A DNA stretch of 10,941 nt from Choanephora cucurbitarum (taxonomy: Eukaryota > Mucoromycota > Mucoromycetes > Mucorales > Choanephoraceae). Shown one piece after another: positions 7,732 to 10,941 of the stretch. The notes below the pieces were generated by a model. The model was given only the letters and a program-made list of their open reading frames with translations, made no database searches and was not told the DNA's origin. The number at the start of each line of letters is the position of its first letter. Position 1 is the first letter of the stretch. The stretch is from the NCBI GenBank assembly GCA_025331435.1, contig JAIWNI010000331.1, forward strand, positions 1 to 10,941, written 5' to 3'. Made by a program: the position numbers and the translations under genes.

Positions 7732-8385
7732 TTAGCTAGCAGCAGCTCTTGCAGCAAGAAGATCTTCCCTTTTTCGGCTACAAATACACTAAAATACAAT
7801 TAGTAATGGTGCCGTTTACTTGCAATTATTTACTTACTGTCGCTTGGCAAATTCTATCCAAGAGTTTTGGATAGCAAATCCAACAGGCCAGTACGACTCG
7901 CACTCATGAAGAAAGGACAGCTCTTCATGTGCTTCGAGCAACAGATCAAGTGCTGTTTGCTGCATAACAGACTTACCTTGAGCAGGGACCTTTGTGTAGC
8001 TGGCGCCCGGATTGCCTTCGTTGCTGGCATAGATGGTGCATGCTTTGAGAGCCATGCTGCCAAAGTCCTTGAAGAGGGCCTTTAGCTCTTCCTCAGTATG
8101 ATTAGGAAGAGCGTCGGCCAGAACCCATCTTATACTTGCTCCAGGATTTGTTCGCTTAGGCATGTTATACCTGAAGGTTCTTGCCATGGAGGTGGTGGTG
8201 GTGGTGGCGGGGCTTTGGTCACTGCTTAGTCGTTGAACCTGTTGGTTAAGACCAGTGATTTCTTCACAAAGTTCATGAACTAGGTCAGAAAGTATCTCAT
8301 TCTACTTTTCAAATGCAGTGAGACGTTCAACAACTTGACCAAACGAGGCCAAAAGGTCAGTTACGTACTTGGGAGTGGGAGCCAT
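7732..8385 (-). pseudogene. Unrecognised two-exon gene with one internal TAG codon
   Basis: Exon 1 runs from the ATG at 8385 to 7838 and exon 2 from 7777 to 7732; a 60-nt intron (GTAAGT...GTAG) joins them in phase, giving a basic Ala-rich end (RKREDLLAARAAAS). The first 60 residues look like a coiled coil (ERLTAFEK, EILSDLVHELCEEITGLNQQV). Then come a poly-Thr run, a basic RTFRYNMPKRTNPGAS segment, and a globular part with several Trp and Cys residues (HECESYWPVGFAIQNSWIEF). A TAG at 8302-8304 interrupts codon 28 while the frame continues unchanged for more than 150 codons; EK-stop-NE would fit a former CAG. Initiation at an internal ATG (for example 8187) would give an N-terminally shorter protein. 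The layout (coiled coil, basic segment, C-terminal domain) suggests a small DNA-binding or transposon-accessory protein, but no family was recognised. Confidence 0.6.
8191..8207. repeat. Short (GGT)n trinucleotide repeat
   Basis: Nearly six GGT units lie within the minus-strand gene and encode its five-Thr run (ACC codons). Length variation here would stay in frame. Confidence 0.7.
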
Positions 8386-8840
8386 TTTGATATTGTTCTA
8401 CAGATGAAACAAAAAGCAACAAGCTATCAACTCATTATCACTATTCATAGAACACAAAAAAACCACATCAATTGAGCAATACCTTTGATTTGTTACTACA
8501 AGTTAAAATGGAATATCGATTAGTTGAATGACAAGCAATTTTCTACTATTATTTACCTTATAATTGAATATGTGAGGGAAAAGAGAAAAAAGAGAAAAAA
8601 GAGAAATTAATAATCGTGAAAAAAGTTTTTTTCCTTTACCTAGAAGACCGCAGTGGCTTCGAAAATGGGGGACTGCATCCGCAGTATATTTGCAAAGTAA
8701 ATTGTTCAAAAGGTTAGCTTGTCAAGACTTTCTGCTTTGCAATACACAAAAGCATTTTTAATTGGAGCGGCATAGTTAGAATTCGTAGTAACATGAATTC
8801 CATTGGAGCACATTTAAAAGCCGATGTCCTGAATTTCTGG
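8386..8840. other. Intergenic DNA between divergent genes, with a purine tract
   Basis: The minus-strand gene below and the plus-strand transposase gene above are divergent, so their promoters should lie here. An A/G-only tract of GAGAAAAAA units spans about 8575-8606. A 68-codon minus-strand frame at 8503-8709 has simple composition and no recognisable features and is not called. No terminal repeats of the CACTA-like element were found. Confidence 0.5.
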
Positions 8841-8848
8841 TATAAATA
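8841..8848 (+). promoter_or_regulatory. TATA box of the CACTA-like transposase gene
   Basis: TATAAATA lies 52 bp upstream of the ATG at 8893 and 25 bp upstream of the ATG at 8866. With a transcription start about 30 bp downstream of a TATA box, the ATG at 8893 is the better start. Confidence 0.5.
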
Positions 8849-8892
8849 AACATGTCAGTCCTTCAATGACAGTTTGTTTTATAACTAACAAA

Positions 8893-10941
8893 ATGCGTTA
8901 CTGTACAATCTGCGATTCAAGAATTACTGAAAGAGCTTACAAAAAGCATTGTGATAAGCACGAATTGGATCGTATTGCCAAGATTATGTTCACTACTATG
9001 CGTAATGCTGAAAACCACACAGCATATGCTTCCTACAAAGTGGAATCTAATGAAGACGCTTTGATGACGGAATCTGATGCCTTTTCTGCTGTCGATAATG
9101 CAATTGATGATCAAAGCAACAATGAAGATGAAAGTTGCGAGGCAGTTGAAGCGGAAGAAGAAGTAGTCGTTGACCAAGAGGATCAAGAAGAAGAGAAAAT
9201 CAACGAAATCGAGCAAGTTAATCTTCATTTGAAAAGACATCTTGAAAACATGGATCGTTCGTTGGAAGTTGACTTCTCATCTACTTTGGGCTCTCCAGAT
9301 GCTTTTAATAAGTTCAACGTCGAATTGAAGATGTTTATAAGAGAGAACAAGGTGAATAATGTAGCACCATATGGATTGATTAAGCACTTCAACAAGTTTT
9401 TGAAAAGTATTGGTTATTGTACGTATCTACCTTCTCTGTCCTCACATATAATTTCGTTCTCTTTATTGACTGTAACTGTCTTGTAGCTGGTCCTATGTTG
9501 CTTTCCCCGTACCTCTCAAACAAGCTTGTTGAAACTCCCTACGGTCCGCTTAAAAAAACCCACCATGTTTGTGAAAGTCACTCACACATGTTTTATCAAG
9601 ATGATCAGGTTGAGTGCTCCTGCGAAACGAACAACAAGTGGTACAAGGAAGATGGTGTTAGTCCAGTTGCAACAACTATACAGATCCCCCTCTACCACCA
9701 ACTGGCTACCATGTTCAATAAAGCACGAATTTGAGAACATCTGTTGTACCGTGTTCAACATGAGAAGTCCAGAGTAGCAAATACTTACACGGATATCTTT
9801 GATGGAGACCTCTTTCAAAAGCGTAAGCATCTGTTTAAAAACGATCATGACCTTGCTCTTGCTTTGTATATCGATGGCTTCGCTCCTCAAAAGAGGGGCT
9901 CTACAACCATGGTCACTTTTATGGCAGTGGTTTTAAACCTTCCTCCAGATGTTCGGTAAGTAAAAGATTGATATGCGGCTAATCTGATCCATTATACTGT
10001 GTTTCTCAACCTCTTTATAACTTGTAGCTACAAGAAAGAAAATATGTTACAGGTCATGATTACCTTCGGAAGCAAAAAACCAAAAAACATCTATAGTTAC
10101 CTGGCGCCAACATTCGAGGATCTTTTGGCATTATACGAGCATGGCATGAAGATCAAAACACAAGACGGCCAAAACATCTTCTGCAAAGTCTTTGTGCTTG
10201 CTATCATTGGTGATTTCCCCGCCATGTCAGAGATGATAGCACACAAAACCCATGCTTCTGAGTTTGGCTGCAGAATCTGTAAGATTTAGGGGACTCGTCG
10301 TTTGGTCAAAAGAGGATACTCCTTTATCGTAGATGGTGCTACAACCGAAATCAGAAAGAAAGCTGATTATGATGTCGACGAGGTGAGTAAATAGAAATGC
10401 AACTTTCAACGAACTGTGAGTTGAACTAACCTGGTTATTCTTCTAGGAAATCTGTGGTATTAAGCACTCCACACCTCTTCAATTTCTTGCCTGTTTCACT
10501 GACTCTTCGTTTTTGTGTTTGGATGAACTGCATCTTTGGGGACACAATGTTGCCAAGCAGCTGTGGAATTTTATAAGTACTGGAAAGCACAAAGAAAACA
10601 TTTTATTCTTGAAAAACCGCTATAGAAAAACGACAGGATTGTGCATGGCTAATACCGCCAAGTATACTAATAGTAAAGCATTTGAAGCCAATTTGATAGG
10701 TAAGTAGACAAACCTCGAGTTTTTGCTCCCCCCAAAATACTAAAGCCAAAAATATACGTACATATTTGCTTGTTACCATGTAGACATACATAATAGATCA
10801 GGACATGCTCGAGGCGTTGAATGGATCATGTTTTTGCAACATGTTGTACCAAATGTATTGCCAGCAATGTACCAGCAACAAAACGATAAAATAGCCACTA
10901 GAGAAAAAAGAATCGAACGAAAGTTGCTGGAAGAATTATTC
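8893..10941 (+). pseudogene. CACTA-like transposase (Transposase_21), five exons seen, two in-frame stops, runs off the right edge
   Basis: Exons are 8893-9418, 9487-9955, 10028-10382, 10447-10699 and 10784 to the edge; all four introns (64-84 nt) have GT-AG ends and keep phase. An N-terminal C2H2 finger lies at residues 4-23 (CX2CX11HX3H), followed by a Glu/Asp-rich segment near residues 75-115. The core matches the Transposase_21 family: LALYIDGFAP with Asp305, VVLNLPPDVR, ENMLQVMI, IGDFPAM at 392-398, the GCRIC pair, then FLCLDELHLWGH with Asp476 and GVEWIMFLQHVVP in exon 5. In plant CACTA transposases the DGFNPF and NLPP blocks occupy the same place. Two stops interrupt an otherwise continuous frame: TGA at 9732-9734 (codon 258) and TAG at 10287-10289 (codon 419). 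They read naturally as former CGA (Arg) and CAG (Gln). An upstream ATG at 8866 would add nine residues before the finger. The intact protein would move its own element; this copy is probably dead. Confidence 0.82.

Noticed and set aside
8439..8443. CACTA string as the left terminus of the CACTA-like element
   Set aside because: Five bases occur by chance, no longer terminal repeat follows, and the other end is outside the window.
8503..8709. 68-codon minus-strand frame
   Set aside because: Simple Phe/Leu/Ser-rich composition from a purine tract read antisense; no domain, promoter or splice support.
8917..9240. 107-codon minus-strand frame with hydrophobic runs resembling membrane segments
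   Set aside because: The hydrophobicity comes from reading the Glu/Asp-rich transposase exon antisense (GAA/GAT become TTC/ATC).

Overview
The window reads as a transposon-dense stretch of a fungal genome, most likely an early-diverging fungus such as Mucoromycota. That placement is an inference from AT-rich intergenic DNA, clean GT-AG introns of about 55-85 nt, and the mix of Ty3/gypsy, hAT and CACTA-like (Transposase_21) elements with C2H2 or BED fingers. No host housekeeping gene, tRNA, rRNA or CRISPR array was seen.

Region 1 (1 to about 3344, minus strand) is the 5' part of a Ty3/gypsy retrotransposon. It has a possible LTR end and primer-binding site near 3249, a gag gene broken by two apparent +1 frame changes, and a pol frame that is open from 2034 to the left edge. 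The pol frame carries protease, reverse transcriptase, RNase H and the start of the integrase zinc-binding region. The rest of integrase and the second LTR lie outside the window.

Region 2 (about 3353-6532, plus strand) is a nearly complete hAT DNA transposon. It has 12-bp perfect terminal inverted repeats, AT-rich subterminal palindromes, a promoter with four 23-bp repeats and a TATA box, and a five-exon transposase gene. The transposase has a BED finger, the D, D and E residues and the C-terminal hATC dimerisation region. A single frameshift in exon 4 is the only lesion seen. The hAT element separates the gypsy element from the next coding fragment.

Region 3 (6533-8385, minus strand) holds a short broken N-terminal fragment, possibly related to KDZ-type transposase proteins, whose reading frame ends at the hAT terminus. 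After it come AT-rich DNA and a 270-bp field of degenerate AAAGGT repeats. A two-exon gene of unknown function with one internal stop codon ends the region.

Region 4 (8841 to the right edge, plus strand) is a CACTA-like transposase gene of at least five exons. It has an N-terminal C2H2 finger, an acidic segment and a Transposase_21 core, with two in-frame stops, and it runs off the right edge.

The genes do not form a pathway; they are independent mobile elements stacked next to and into one another. The main interest is the uneven decay (intact pol beside broken gag, nearly intact hAT beside damaged neighbours), the regular repeat arrays, and stop codons that mostly look like single C-to-T changes.
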